Shown: in pieces, positions 1-8,739 of the stretch | How positions within the stretch are numbered: the stretch's first letter is position 1 | How the letters are laid out: every line of letters begins with the position of its first letter | Assembly: GCF_000717185.1 (NCBI RefSeq) | Contig: NZ_JNYE01000019.1 | Coordinates: 1 to 64,000 of the forward strand | Source of the DNA: Kitasatospora phosalacinea | GTDB lineage: Bacteria > Actinomycetota > Actinomycetes > Streptomycetales > Streptomycetaceae | Reading direction: 5' to 3' | Length of the DNA: 64,000 bases | Notes under the pieces: model-generated | Database searches by the model: none | Told to the model about the DNA's origin: nothing | The model's input: the letters and a program-made list of their open reading frames with translations, nothing else | Position numbers and translations under genes: made by a program

Positions 1-624
1 GGGGGGGGGGTGTTCCCAGACGATGTCGACATCGACGCTGTCGTGGCCCGGTTCGGGTGGGTGGGTGAGGGTGAGGGGTGCGCGGGTGAGGAGTTCGGTG
101 ACGGGGTCGGTGACGGGGGTGGGGGTGAGGACAAGCGGCTCGTCGGGGATGCAGGTGCGCCGGCCGAGGAAGGGCGCCCAGTGGGGTTCAGCGAGGGCGT
201 CGGCGATGCGGGCGATGAGCGGGGCGGGGCCGTGGACGGCGACGGTGAAGACGGCGTCTGCGAGGTAGTGGCGCCAGGACTGGAGGGTGGAGGCGGCTTC
301 GGTGCGGTGGCCGCCGTCGGAGGTGGGCAGGAGGCCTTCGCGGCCGCGGCCGCGGTACCGGGCGCCGCCGACGGTGTGGTAGTCGGTGTGGGGGGTGCCG
401 GGTTTGTCGATGCGGACGGTGAAGGTCAGGTCGTGGTGGCTGGGGTTGCCGGGCAGGTCCGGATAGGGGTCCAGGGCGTGGTCGCGTGGGCGGCCCTGGG
501 CGGAGGCGAACATGCCGATCAGGGCGGAGCGGGTGGGATGCGCGGCGGTGTCGCGGTGGTGGAAGGCGCTGTGGTGGCCCCAGGACTGGAGGGGGCCGGC
601 CAGGCGCAGGAGCAGGCCGCTCAC
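1..624 (-). CDS. cas5e: Cas5e (CasD), type I-E Cascade subunit, 3' end outside the window
   Basis: Cas5e binds the 5' handle of the crRNA and caps the Cascade backbone. Reading the minus strand from a GTG at 624 gives an open frame to base 1 (about 208 codons). The N-terminus runs VSGLLLRLAGPLQSWG, the typical Cas5 opening of a beta strand followed by GPLQSWG. A PTRSALIGMFASAQGR stretch matches the conserved P(S/T)(K/R)S..iGll region of Cas5 proteins. The GTG overlaps the TGA of cas7e by 3 bases, so translation is probably coupled. The C-terminus and any downstream cas6e, cas1 or cas2 are not visible. Family assignment is firm from motif and gene order. Confidence 0.9.
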   Translation of the reverse strand, partial: MSGLLLRLAGPLQSWGHHSAFHHRDTAAHPTRSALIGMFASAQGRPRDHALDPYPDLPGNPSHHDLTFTVRIDKPGTPHTDYHTVGGARYRGRGREGLLPTSDGGHRTEAASTLQSWRHYLADAVFTVAVHGPAPLIARIADALAEPHWAPFLGRRTCIPDEPLVLTPTPVTDPVTELLTRAPLTLTHPPEPGHDSVDVDIVWEHPPP

Positions 625-1838
625 GAGGTGGGCCAGTTGCCGGTGGCGGCCTTCACGCACGCCTGGGCGAGGTCCTCGAAGCCGCTGTGGCGGGTGCCGA
701 GGCCGGTGACGGGGTCCTGGCCGGTGCAGGCGTAGCCGTGGGCGACGCGTCGGCGGGTGCCCACGAGGAGATCCATGTCGCGGGCGTGTGCGGTGAGGGC
801 GGCGCGGGCGGGGAGGGTATAGCCGCCTTGGGGGCGGGCTTTGACGGGCTGTTCGAACGCGCCGCTGTAGGAGACGGGGCGGCGGTCGCGGATGACGTAG
901 TGGACCAGGTCGGGGACAGTGTGGGGCGCGGTGGAGGTCTTCTTCCCCTGCGGCAGTTCCATGATGAACGCCTCGGTGAACAGGCCGAGGAGGTGGGCGG
1001 TCTGGTCGGTGTCGCCGTCGAGGTTGTGCAGGAGTTCGGTGATGTTGACGGTGGCGTAGCGGTAGAGGACGCCGGTGGTCAAGAACGCGGTCTGCAGGTG
1101 GGCGCCGCCCCGGTCGCCGGGGCGGGGCCAGTCCTCGACGGCGGTGAAGAAGTCCGGTTGGAGGTCTGCGGTGTGGACACTGAAGGCGGGGGCCATGTGG
1201 ACGGCGCCGTCGACCTGTCCGTCGGGGATCTCGGCGAGCATCCGGCCGAAGAGGTTGATGGTGGCGGTGCGGCGGGTGAGCAGCTGCTGGATGTCGGCGG
1301 CCGGCAAGATGCCGTCCTTGTCGCTCTTCTTCGCCTTGGGGGTTTTGGCTGAGGTGTTCTTCCCGCCTGCGGTCTTCGTCCTGTCGCTCTTCGCTTCGGC
1401 TGCTTTCGCCGCCGCTTCTTCGAGTGCGTGGCGGTGCTCGTGGCACAGGGCGGCAAGGCGGTCGGTGGTGTCGGCGGGCAGGTAGAGCATCGCCTGGGTG
1501 CGGCCCTGCTGCGCGGGGTCAGTCTTCAGGCCGCCTTCCTTGCCGGTGGCGCAGCGGGCGACCTCGGCGGCCGCGAACGCGGCGAGGTCCTGGCTCCAGC
1601 CGTCGACGTGCAGGCGGTCGGCGAGGACGACGGGCACCATGCGGGTGCGGGCTGCGTACTCCTGGAGGTCGTCCTCCAGGGCGTGGCGGATCACGTGCTT
1701 CCAGGACTGGCTGGAGTGGAAGAGGCGGGTGGTTGCGCCGTACTCGATGGTTTTGGGCTCCTGGGTGTCGGAGCGGTTGAGGTTGGAGGCCGGGATGGGC
1801 TGCAGGATGTGGAGGTCGACGTAGCGGGCGCGGGTCAT
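621..1838 (-). CDS. cas7e: Cas7e (CasC/Cse4), Cascade backbone subunit
   Basis: This is the 405-residue backbone protein that polymerises along the crRNA. It opens MTRARYVDLHILQPIPASNLNRSD, the usual Cas7e start (FvdlHvLq..p.snlNRDd). Other family features are the QGRTQAMLYLPAD region, FGRMLAEIPDGQVDGAVHMAPAFSVH and TAFLTTGVLYRYATVNI. It is longer than I would expect for this family (about 350-370), because residues about 144-190 form a Lys/Ala/Thr-rich, apparently disordered insertion (EAKSDRTKTAGGK...KAKKSDKDG). The ATG overlaps the TGA of cse2 as ATGA, and its own TGA overlaps the GTG of cas5e. These couplings fix the start. Neighbours and motifs together make the call secure. Confidence 0.94.
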   Translation of the reverse strand: MTRARYVDLHILQPIPASNLNRSDTQEPKTIEYGATTRLFHSSQSWKHVIRHALEDDLQEYAARTRMVPVVLADRLHVDGWSQDLAAFAAAEVARCATGKEGGLKTDPAQQGRTQAMLYLPADTTDRLAALCHEHRHALEEAAAKAAEAKSDRTKTAGGKNTSAKTPKAKKSDKDGILPAADIQQLLTRRTATINLFGRMLAEIPDGQVDGAVHMAPAFSVHTADLQPDFFTAVEDWPRPGDRGGAHLQTAFLTTGVLYRYATVNITELLHNLDGDTDQTAHLLGLFTEAFIMELPQGKKTSTAPHTVPDLVHYVIRDRRPVSYSGAFEQPVKARPQGGYTLPARAALTAHARDMDLLVGTRRRVAHGYACTGQDPVTGLGTRHSGFEDLAQACVKAATGNWPTS

Positions 1839-2464
1839 GAGGGGTCCTTGGCGGCGTGGTCGAGGGTGGCGTAGTAGGCGTCGAACCAGCGGGTGCGGAC
1901 GCGTCCGGGCTGGTGCTCGTATTGGGCGAGGTCGTCGAGGAGGACGGGCCAGTCCGGTGTCAGGCCGGCGCGCAGGATCCGCTCGGTCAGGGCGGGCAGG
2001 CGGCGGTGGGCCTGGTCGGTGCTGACGCGGGTGATGACGTCCAGGGCCTCCTCGGTGCGGCCGGGGGTGAAGCCGGCGCAGCGCACCGCGGTGGCGAGGA
2101 GCGCACCGAAGTTCGGGCGCCGGTACCAGGCGGGGTTGAGGTAGGTGCCCTCGTCGGGCGTGGCCTCTTTCGAGTCCGCGTCCGGGCCGGGTCCGGCGTC
2201 GGTGCCGGCGTCCGGGCCGGGACGGCCGGCGAGGGCGACGAGGCAGGCGAGGGTGTAGTGGGCGCGGCGGGCGGGGCTGGTGCGGGTGAGGCGGGACAGG
2301 TGGCGGTGGATAGCGCCGTCGCAGTCGTCGACGGGGCGTCCTCTTCCCAGGCTCAGCTGGTGGCGGATGCCGTGGTCGCGGCACAGGTCGGTGACGTGGG
2401 CGATGTAGGCGCTGTAGCCGCGGCGGCGTTCGACGGCGCTTGTATATGTGGGTGTCGGGGTCAA
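1835..2464 (-). CDS. cse2: Cse2 (CasB), Cascade small subunit
   Basis: Small subunit of the I-E interference complex, 209 residues; Cse2 dimers stabilise the R-loop. The frame starts at a TTG (2464) whose last two bases lie in the cse1 stop (TTGA overlap); I see no ATG or GTG close by in frame, so the rare start is chosen from the coupling. Family features are FDAYYATLDHAAKD at the C-terminus, RRPNFGALLATAVR in the middle and the basic helix HRHLSRLTRTSPARRAHYTLACLVAL. A loop at about residues 92-115 is rich in Asp, Gly and Pro (PDAGTDAGPGPDAD) and looks like a lineage-specific insertion. It stops inside the ATG of cas7e. Confidence 0.9.
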   Translation of the reverse strand: MTPTPTYTSAVERRRGYSAYIAHVTDLCRDHGIRHQLSLGRGRPVDDCDGAIHRHLSRLTRTSPARRAHYTLACLVALAGRPGPDAGTDAGPGPDADSKEATPDEGTYLNPAWYRRPNFGALLATAVRCAGFTPGRTEEALDVITRVSTDQAHRRLPALTERILRAGLTPDWPVLLDDLAQYEHQPGRVRTRWFDAYYATLDHAAKDPS

Positions 2465-4032
2465 CGGGGCCTCGTGGTGTCGGTCGCGGGTTCGCGGCCG
2501 GCGCGGCGCAGGGCGGTGGTGGCGTCGTGGAGGGCGCGGCGGGCCTGGCGGTGGTGGAGTGCGGTGGTGGAGGCGGCCCGGTGCAGGGCGTGAATCGCGT
2601 TGCCGGCGAACGCGGCGCGGGCGCTCTGGTGGTAGTCGTCGAGCAGGCGCCAGAAGGTGGTCTCGGCGAGCGGCCAGTAGGCGGCGAGGGCGTGGTGGGC
2701 CCAGGTGCTGCGGGTGGTGGCGGGCCGGGCGGGGCGGGCCGGTCTGTCCGGGGCTCGGGGGGTGGTGGCGTCCTTCCATGCCTGGTTGGCGGTTTTGGCC
2801 AGGGCGGCGGCAAGGGCTTCGGCGGCGTGGCAGCAGTCGGCGATGCGCTGGGCCAGGCGGGGGTCCCTGTCCTGGGCCCAGGTCCACACCGGCGGGGTGG
2901 TGGCGCTGTACCAGCCGTTGTCGATGACTTTGCTGCTGTCCTGGTCGAAGCCGTGGACGCGGACGCGCAGGGCGCGGCGCAGCTCGGCGGGGAGGTCGTT
3001 GAGGGTGTCGAAGACTTCCGGGCGGCGGATGGCGGCGGTTTCGTCGGGAGCGAGGACGAGGGCTTCGAGGTCGCGCCACCAGGCGCGGGAGATGTCGGCG
3101 AGGCGGGGGGTGCGGCGCCGTTCCACGGGTAGTTTGGCGTTGGTGTGGATGGCGAGGTAGGGGTCGGTGGCGGGGAGTCTGGGGTGTTGGGTGGCCCAGG
3201 TGAGGTAGGCGTCGGTGACGTGGGTGCCGTCCTCGTCGGGGACCAGGAGCAGGGCGTGGCGGGAGCGGCCGGTCAGCAGCCTGCCTGGCCAGGTGACGGG
3301 GTGGGGCGGGGCGTCGGGGTCGGGGGTTTTCGGTTCCTCCCATGGGCACAGGTCTGCGTGGTTCTGCTCGTCGCCGGTGAACTTGGGGATGCCGACGAGG
3401 AGGGTCTCGTGGAGGGTGCGTCCTAGCGGGTGGTAGGAGGCGGTGCCGCGCAGCGGGCCGGCGGTGGAGCGGACTGCGGTGCCGGCGGGGGTAGTGCGCG
3501 GGGTGCAGCCGCCGAAGGCGCCGTAGGAGTGGTGGATGAGCAGGTGCCAGAGGGCTTCCTTGACGGGCAGCGGCTTGGGGTCGGTGTCGGTGTGGGGGCT
3601 GAACCAGGCCAGGTTGTTGCCGGCGGGTCTGCCGTAGGTGAGCTTGTTGACGCTGACCGGGATGGGGCACTGGGCGGCGAGGAGGGGGTCTTGCATCCAG
3701 GGCCGGTGGGGGTGGAAGGCGTCCCATTCGTGGGCGTCGATGTAGGTGTGGACGGCGGTCGCGTCGAAGCGCCCGGCGGCGAGGTGTTCGCGCCGCAGCG
3801 CGTTCCACTGCGAGGCGGGCAGGTCCGGGTCGTCGAGGCCGGTGGTCCGGGCGCAGATCACGACGAGGATGCGCAGCAGCGCGGATGCGGCGGGCGGGAC
3901 GGGGAGGGCAAGGTCGTCGAACTCGTGGGCGCGTAACAGGAGTTCGCGCAGTCCGACGGTTTCGTAGCGGTGCGCGGTGCGGACGTCGATCCAGGGGTCG
4001 TCTGCGGCGCTGAAGGACGGTCGGGTCGGCAT
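2461..4032 (-). CDS. cse1: Cse1 (CasA/Cas8e), Cascade large subunit
   Basis: Large subunit that recognises the PAM and recruits Cas3, about 523 residues. The start MPTRPSFSAADDPWIDV is chosen at 4032 because it gives the conserved N-terminus (F.l.ddpWi.v) and has a GGAG about 10 bases upstream; the frame stays open for another 33 codons. Visible Cse1 features are LRELLLRAHEF, the middle WMQDPL and PVSVNKLTYGRPAGNNLAWFSPH region, YGAFGGCT, and LGRTLHETLLVGIP followed by DLCPWEE. The C-terminal helical domain has YWPLAETTFWRLLDDY. It is the first gene of the overlapping cse1-cse2-cas7e-cas5e set. Any promoter should lie in the 1.2-kb gap up to cas3. Confidence 0.93.
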   Translation of the reverse strand: MPTRPSFSAADDPWIDVRTAHRYETVGLRELLLRAHEFDDLALPVPPAASALLRILVVICARTTGLDDPDLPASQWNALRREHLAAGRFDATAVHTYIDAHEWDAFHPHRPWMQDPLLAAQCPIPVSVNKLTYGRPAGNNLAWFSPHTDTDPKPLPVKEALWHLLIHHSYGAFGGCTPRTTPAGTAVRSTAGPLRGTASYHPLGRTLHETLLVGIPKFTGDEQNHADLCPWEEPKTPDPDAPPHPVTWPGRLLTGRSRHALLLVPDEDGTHVTDAYLTWATQHPRLPATDPYLAIHTNAKLPVERRRTPRLADISRAWWRDLEALVLAPDETAAIRRPEVFDTLNDLPAELRRALRVRVHGFDQDSSKVIDNGWYSATTPPVWTWAQDRDPRLAQRIADCCHAAEALAAALAKTANQAWKDATTPRAPDRPARPARPATTRSTWAHHALAAYWPLAETTFWRLLDDYHQSARAAFAGNAIHALHRAASTTALHHRQARRALHDATTALRRAGREPATDTTRPR

Positions 4033-4350
4033 GTCGGGCGGGCTCCGGGTCGGCCGCGCGGTGCCGGGCGGCCGGGTGGTCAGGGTGGTGGCGGGCAGGA
4101 GGGCTGTGGTTCGGCGGGCAGGCTCCCGCACCGCCGGGCATGGGAGGGCCGCGGCGGGTGCCGGATACCGGGGTGCAAGGTCACGTGCTGGGGGCAGCGG
4201 GGCGCGGTGGGGCCGGCGGGCAGGGGCTCACGGCGGGCTCCGCCACACGGGGTCGCCGGGGCGGGGGATGCTCTGTGCTGGGTCCTGCTGACCGCTGCGG
4301 ATCAAGCCAATCACGGGCACGGAAGCCGTGTACAGCCGAGTGAGAAAGTA

Positions 4351-4363
4351 TGACGATCCGTCA
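4351..4363. promoter_or_regulatory. Dyad TGACG-ATC-CGTCA upstream of the Cascade operon
   Basis: A perfect 5-bp inverted repeat with a 3-base centre (TGACGATCCGTCA) sits about 320 bp upstream of cse1, in an AT-richer patch (TTGCTTTCTGCTCTTGTGATTT follows). The shape suits a dimeric regulator, but I have no evidence for which one binds, and a 13-bp dyad can occur by chance. Alternative: part of the promoter of the small membrane ORF to the right. Confidence 0.25.
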
Positions 4364-4648
4364 AATTGCTTTCTGCTCTTGTGATTTGAACCGATGCTGC
4401 TCCCCGGGGCGGCGGACCCCAGGGGTTGCGCTGTGCCGTGTGCCGGGCCACGACGCCTGCATGCCTCGCCAGCCGTCGGCGTATACTGGCGGCAGTGACG
4501 CACAGCGCAGATTCAGGTGTCGTGCCCGAGCACCTGGCGCTGTCCGAGAGTCAAAAATCTCTGAAGCCACACCCTCCCAGCACTACGAAGTCGACTCGGC
4601 AGACGAGACGTAGGCGGCGGGACTCCTTCGCGACCTGTGGAGTCTTCC

Positions 4649-4810
4649 GTGCCCCTGTTCTCTCTCGCCTGCATCGTTGTCCTGGTGCTGCTGGTGCCCA
4701 TCGTGTTCTGTGCCTTCGCGGCCGTCCTTCACCCTGATCGCGACGCCGCCCGCCGGGCCATCACCGTCCTGGACAAGCTGCTGCGCTTCCTGTCCTTCGT
4801 CCGCCAGTAG
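4649..4810 (+). CDS. Small single-span membrane protein (53 aa) between cas3 and cse1
   Basis: A GTG-started frame on the plus strand encodes 53 residues. It opens with one hydrophobic segment (roughly residues 2-26, VPLFSLACIVVLVLLVPIVF...) and continues with a charged helix containing HPDRDAARRAITVLDKLLRF. It runs opposite to both flanking cas genes. The frame ends 7 bases before a perfect 13-bp hairpin, as expected for a transcribed unit. Third positions are largely G or C. I do not recognise the family; such short membrane proteins are often missed. A role with CRISPR-Cas is only suggested by position; a stand-alone small ORF is equally possible. Confidence 0.5.
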   Translation: MPLFSLACIVVLVLLVPIVFCAFAAVLHPDRDAARRAITVLDKLLRFLSFVRQ

Positions 4811-4817
4811 TCGTAGC

Positions 4818-4846
4818 GGGTCCGACACCGCCTCGGTGTCGGACCC
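4818..4846 (+). terminator. Perfect 13-bp hairpin after the 53-aa ORF
   Basis: GGGTCCGACACCG and CGGTGTCGGACCC pair perfectly around a 3-base loop, directly after the stop of the small membrane ORF. There is no long U-tract, as is usual in actinobacteria. The hairpin could also stop transcription arriving from cas3 on the other strand, separating cas3 from the Cascade genes. Confidence 0.75.
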
Positions 4847-5213
4847 GGCCTCCTCTGTGTGCCCCACGGGTGCGACGTGGAGGTCCGCTACCGGTTGGGA
4901 GGCGTACGGCGCCCTGGTGCCGCGCTTCAACTGGCATGTTTGCGGCGACTCCAGGCCGCCCCCGGTCTTGACGAAGGCCGCAGTCCGATGGAGTGAACGC
5001 GCCGGCCAGTGATCCCACGGGGCCTGTCCCGTTCGCTGCCCGCTGGAGGCAGCAGTCCGGAGCTGGGCGCCGAAGCGCGGGAGCCTGCAGTCGCTCTGCG
5101 CGGGACAGGGCCGCCGGGAAAACCGCGCCCCCGCCTGCGCGCCACCCGTGCGAAGTGGTGCGCGGCCCGCGCGCGAACCCGGCCTGGGGGTCGGGCTGCG
5201 GGTGGGACCGGGT

Positions 5214-8129
5214 TCACTTCGCCCGGTGGACGAGTCCGAGTTCCTCCTCCAGGTGGAGCCGGTGGCCGCCGAACTGCTGGGGCCCGTCCATGGGCAGCAG
5301 CACGATGCCGGACAGCATCGGGTGCCGAGCCCAACCCTGCGGCGGAAGGTGGCGCAGGCCGGGGCAGGCGACCCACGCGGACGGGACCGGCAGGGTCCGC
5401 TGCAAGACGGCGCGCACCTGCCGGGCGGTGGTCGGTGCCTCAGGCAGTTCGATGCGGCCTTCGGGGTCCAGGGTCCGGCGCCGGGAGCCCGGCGGGCGGT
5501 AGCAGGGCAGGATCAGTGTGCGCGCCGCCCCGAGGCGGGTGACCGCATCCGCGGCGGTCAGGCGCTGGCGGTGCAGGTCGGCGAGGGAGGAGACGCGGCG
5601 GGGCGGGGGCAGGAGGTGGAGGGCTGCGAGGTGCTCCTCGGCCCTCTCGGCAGCGCGGTACTCGGCCAGGAGCCGGGCGAGTTCCTCGCCGGCCTGCCCG
5701 GGCAGGGGCGCGGCGCCGTGGATCTGTTCGACGGCTTCCTGCACGTGGTCGGGAACGAGGAACGGCTCCTGGCTGCGGGCGCGTAGGAGGCGGGCGGTGG
5801 CGTGCAGGAGGTAGGCGGGCTCCAGGGCCTGCCAGCTCTGGGGCAGGGCGGTGGTGCCGCAGGCGCCGACCGGTTCGAGGACGGTCAGGGTCCGGGGCAG
5901 CTCCCGCAGCCACGCCGCACGCCGGCGGCCTTCAGCGCGCCACAGGTGCTCGAACCGGCCCAGGCGTCCCAGGCGCTGCAGCAGCCGGGCTATGGAGGCG
6001 AGGTCGCTGACCATCAGATCGACGTCCACGTCCAAGCTCACGTCGAGCATGCTGGTACTCACCACGACCAGACGCCCGGGGCGCTGCCCGCACGGTCCCA
6101 GCGCCGCCCGCACGGCCCGCATCTTCTCCTCCCGGACCAGGCCGGGGAAGCGGGCGTGCAGCAGCACCAGGTCGCCTGCCAGGTCCGGCCGCATCGCCAG
6201 CAGGTAGCGGTAGGTGTCCTGCGCGTCCGCGACCGTGGCGCACGCCACCGCCGCGCAGCCGCCCCGCCGGGCGACGGGCGCGATCAGCTCCCCCACCGCG
6301 GCCAGGCGCTCCCCCGTCTCGACGTCGCGCACGACGCCGTCGGGAGACTGCCCGTCGTCCAGGGGCCGGTAGCGGACTTGGCGGATGTCGATTCGGGCCG
6401 CGCGGCGCTGGGAGCGGGCGTGGCGCAGCCGGGCGGTGAGAGCAGGGCGGACGGGTGCGGCGGTGCGGGCGGAGGCGAAGACCCAGCCGGGGTAGTGGGG
6501 TGCGTAGGTGTGGGCGGCGAGGCGGCGTGCGGGGTGGCCGGCGCCGGTGAGGTAGGCGCGCAGGAGGTCGTCGGCGGTGCGGGCGGGCATGGTCGCGGAC
6601 AGGACGACGACGGGGCAGCCGAAGGAGCCGAGCCAGCCCAGCAGTCGGCGCAGGTGGTGCAGGCCGAACGGGGCCAGGGCGTGGGCCTCGTCGATGACGA
6701 CGGTCTTGCCCGAGAGGGCGAGCATGCGCAGGGCGTTGAACTTCACCGGCAGGACCGCCATGAGGGCCTGGTCGACGGTGGCGACGGTGAACGGGGCGAG
6801 CAGGGCCTGGTCCCAGCCGCGCAGCCACGTGTCGGGCACCGTCGCACCGCAGCCGTCGGCCGCTGCGGTGGTGCTCTCGCTGCCGCCGGGGGCGGCCGGC
6901 CCGCTTTCGGGCACTGCGGCGGCCGGGGTCCTGTGCGCGCGGTCGGCCACCTGGTCGTCGATGACGCTGCCCCCGTCCGGGGCGAGGGCGTGGTCGCCGT
7001 AGGCGGCGTTCAGCCAGCTCTGGTGGTGGACCAGGGTGACCGGGGCGCGCTCGGGTTTGTGTGCCGCCACCCACTGCACGACCGTGTCGTACAGGGCGTC
7101 GGCGGTCGCCGTGGTCGGCAGCAGCCACAGCAGGCCGCTGGTGCCGCATGCCTCGTTCATGATGCGGACCGCTTCCAGGGCGGTGACGCTCTTGCCCGCG
7201 CCCGTCGCATCGGTGACCACGAGGATCCCCGGCCCGGCCCGGGCGACCAGGCCCGGAAGGTCCTCCATCACGGAGGCCTGCAGGGCGTTGGGCCCAGGCA
7301 GGCCCGGATGGGCGGTGGTGAAGCCGGCCTCGTCGAGGGCGATCCGCTCGAGCCCCGAGTCGTCCACCGCTTCCGGCGCCCGCCGCAGTGACCACGCGAA
7401 GTGCTCGCGCGCGCCGAAGGACGGAGCATGCGCTTTCGCAAGCCAGAAGCCCCGCCGGCTCGTCAACCGGTCCGCCACCACCCCGAGCCCGCACACCAGC
7501 ACCGCCGCCTGGACCGACATCCGCTCGGGCACCACCCCCTCGGCGCCGGTGAGATGGGCGAGCTGCGCGACATAGCGGCGCCGCAGCCCGTGCCACGCCG
7601 CGCCCCCGAACAGCGCCCGGGTACGCTCCGGGGACGCGGCCCCGGCAAGGTCGAGCTGCAGGAACCGGCCATGATGGCCACCCAGGACCTGCGCCACCCG
7701 CACCCCGGCACTGTCGTTGCCACCCGTGTCGTAGCCGAGCTCGGCGAGCAGATCGACGGCCAGGTGCATGGAGGCCCTCTCGTGCGACACCCACACCGGG
7801 TCGGCCGCATCCGCCAGCAGCTCCTCCTCCAGACGCGACCATGCGCCCGGCAGCGCGGACTGGAACAGCACCGCCAGCTTGCCCATATCGTGGAGCGAGG
7901 CGAAGAACGCGGCCAACGACCGCGCCCGGGACACGTTCACACCCAACCCGTCCGCGACCAGCTGGCGCTGACTGTCCGTCAGGAACCTGTCCCACAACTC
8001 GAGGGCGACCGCGGCGGCATCCAGCAGATGGAACAGCAGCGGATACCCGGTGTCGGTCGCCCGGTCGTACTTGCCGACCGGCCCCAACGGCAAGCCGCCA
8101 TAGCGCCCGTCCTCGACAACCCCCACCAC
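5214..8129 (-). CDS. cas3: Cas3 helicase-nuclease of the type I-E system
   Basis: Single-chain Cas3 (971 aa) that is recruited by Cascade to nick and unwind target DNA. The N-terminal HD nuclease shows His34, the His80-Asp81 pair in ASLHDMGK, the H in SHERASMH and the LGGHHGRF motif. The SF2 helicase follows: Walker A TDATGAGKS near residue 309, DEAH in VVIDEAHAL near 480, SAT in VVLSATMP near 511, and QRLGRLGR near 725. The loop at about residues 385-435 is low-complexity. All catalytic motifs are present, so the protein should be active. It is transcribed in the same direction as the Cascade genes but stands 1.18 kb upstream of cse1, with an opposing small ORF and hairpin between, so it is probably a separate unit. 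Confidence 0.95.
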   Translation of the reverse strand: MVGVVEDGRYGGLPLGPVGKYDRATDTGYPLLFHLLDAAAVALELWDRFLTDSQRQLVADGLGVNVSRARSLAAFFASLHDMGKLAVLFQSALPGAWSRLEEELLADAADPVWVSHERASMHLAVDLLAELGYDTGGNDSAGVRVAQVLGGHHGRFLQLDLAGAASPERTRALFGGAAWHGLRRRYVAQLAHLTGAEGVVPERMSVQAAVLVCGLGVVADRLTSRRGFWLAKAHAPSFGAREHFAWSLRRAPEAVDDSGLERIALDEAGFTTAHPGLPGPNALQASVMEDLPGLVARAGPGILVVTDATGAGKSVTALEAVRIMNEACGTSGLLWLLPTTATADALYDTVVQWVAAHKPERAPVTLVHHQSWLNAAYGDHALAPDGGSVIDDQVADRAHRTPAAAVPESGPAAPGGSESTTAAADGCGATVPDTWLRGWDQALLAPFTVATVDQALMAVLPVKFNALRMLALSGKTVVIDEAHALAPFGLHHLRRLLGWLGSFGCPVVVLSATMPARTADDLLRAYLTGAGHPARRLAAHTYAPHYPGWVFASARTAAPVRPALTARLRHARSQRRAARIDIRQVRYRPLDDGQSPDGVVRDVETGERLAAVGELIAPVARRGGCAAVACATVADAQDTYRYLLAMRPDLAGDLVLLHARFPGLVREEKMRAVRAALGPCGQRPGRLVVVSTSMLDVSLDVDVDLMVSDLASIARLLQRLGRLGRFEHLWRAEGRRRAAWLRELPRTLTVLEPVGACGTTALPQSWQALEPAYLLHATARLLRARSQEPFLVPDHVQEAVEQIHGAAPLPGQAGEELARLLAEYRAAERAEEHLAALHLLPPPRRVSSLADLHRQRLTAADAVTRLGAARTLILPCYRPPGSRRRTLDPEGRIELPEAPTTARQVRAVLQRTLPVPSAWVACPGLRHLPPQGWARHPMLSGIVLLPMDGPQQFGGHRLHLEEELGLVHRAK

Positions 8130-8407
8130 TCCCCCGACCCTTCAATCCCTGGCACAGCCTGCTGGGGCCGCGCCCCGGCGAACACGCCAAGCCCCGACCG
8201 GCACCGGCCTACCCCATCACGGATCCCCGCGCCCCCGCCCGCAGCACCGCAATTCCAACTCCCGGACGCAAGGCCGCTGGTAGGCTCCGACGCAAGAGCT
8301 CGGGCAGCCCCACCATCGGCGGGCGCAACCCTTCCCCGCACCGGCGGGGGTGGCCCGACCCGCGGCGTCGCGGTGACGTAAAGCCGACGGCAGACTCTGA
8401 GACACAA
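8130..8407. other. Intergenic stretch between cas3 and array 1
   Basis: No convincing gene is seen. The segment should carry the cas3 promoter reading leftwards. Near 8329 a repeat-like string (CCCTTCCCCGCACCGGCGGGGGTGG) resembles the CRISPR repeat but lies 79 bp before the next repeat rather than the usual 61. It may be a decayed unit. No copy of the leader found at arrays 2-4 is present. Confidence 0.5.
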
Positions 8408-8616
8408 CACCTCCCTGCACACGCAGGGGTGCCACGTACCGGGCCTCGATCGTGCGATTGTGGAACGTCTCTTCCCCCACAAGCGGGGTGCCACGCTCCA
8501 GCACCAGCGGAGGAATTGGTCGGCTGTGCCTTCCCCGCATGCGCAGGGGCGTTACGTGCGCCTTCGACCTGGTCGTCGCGCCGCGCTTGTCTTCCCTGCA
8601 CGCGTAGGAACCTCGC
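8408..8616 (+). CRISPR. CRISPR array 1: four decayed I-E repeats, no leader
   Basis: Four repeat-like units start at about 8408, 8467, 8528 and 8589, about 60 bp apart, in the same orientation as the other arrays. Each differs from the consensus GTCTTCCCCGCACACGCAGGGGTGTCAC at several positions; the last (GTCTTCCCTGCACGCGTAGG...) is the most altered at its 3' half. The spacing keeps about 32-33-bp spacers. There is no recognisable leader, so the array is probably no longer acquiring spacers and may be processed poorly. Confidence 0.75.
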
Positions 8617-8739
8617 ACGATAGACGGGCGCTCACTCAGGCACATCCCAGGGCGGGTCGGGCGCCGGGTGTCGCCGCCTCAGCTCTTCAGGAGACCTCCC
8701 TTTCACACACCGGGCCGACTCTTACGTTGCAGTGCTCCT

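Noticed and set aside
10..3936. Long plus-strand open frames opposite the Cascade genes, Gly/Val-rich
   Set aside because: They are antisense shadows of real cas genes, produced by high GC; composition is unlike normal protein and no start sites are seen.
8329..8356. Additional CRISPR repeat before array 1
   Set aside because: Resembles the repeat but is 79 bp away and much altered; not included in the array, mentioned only as a possibility.
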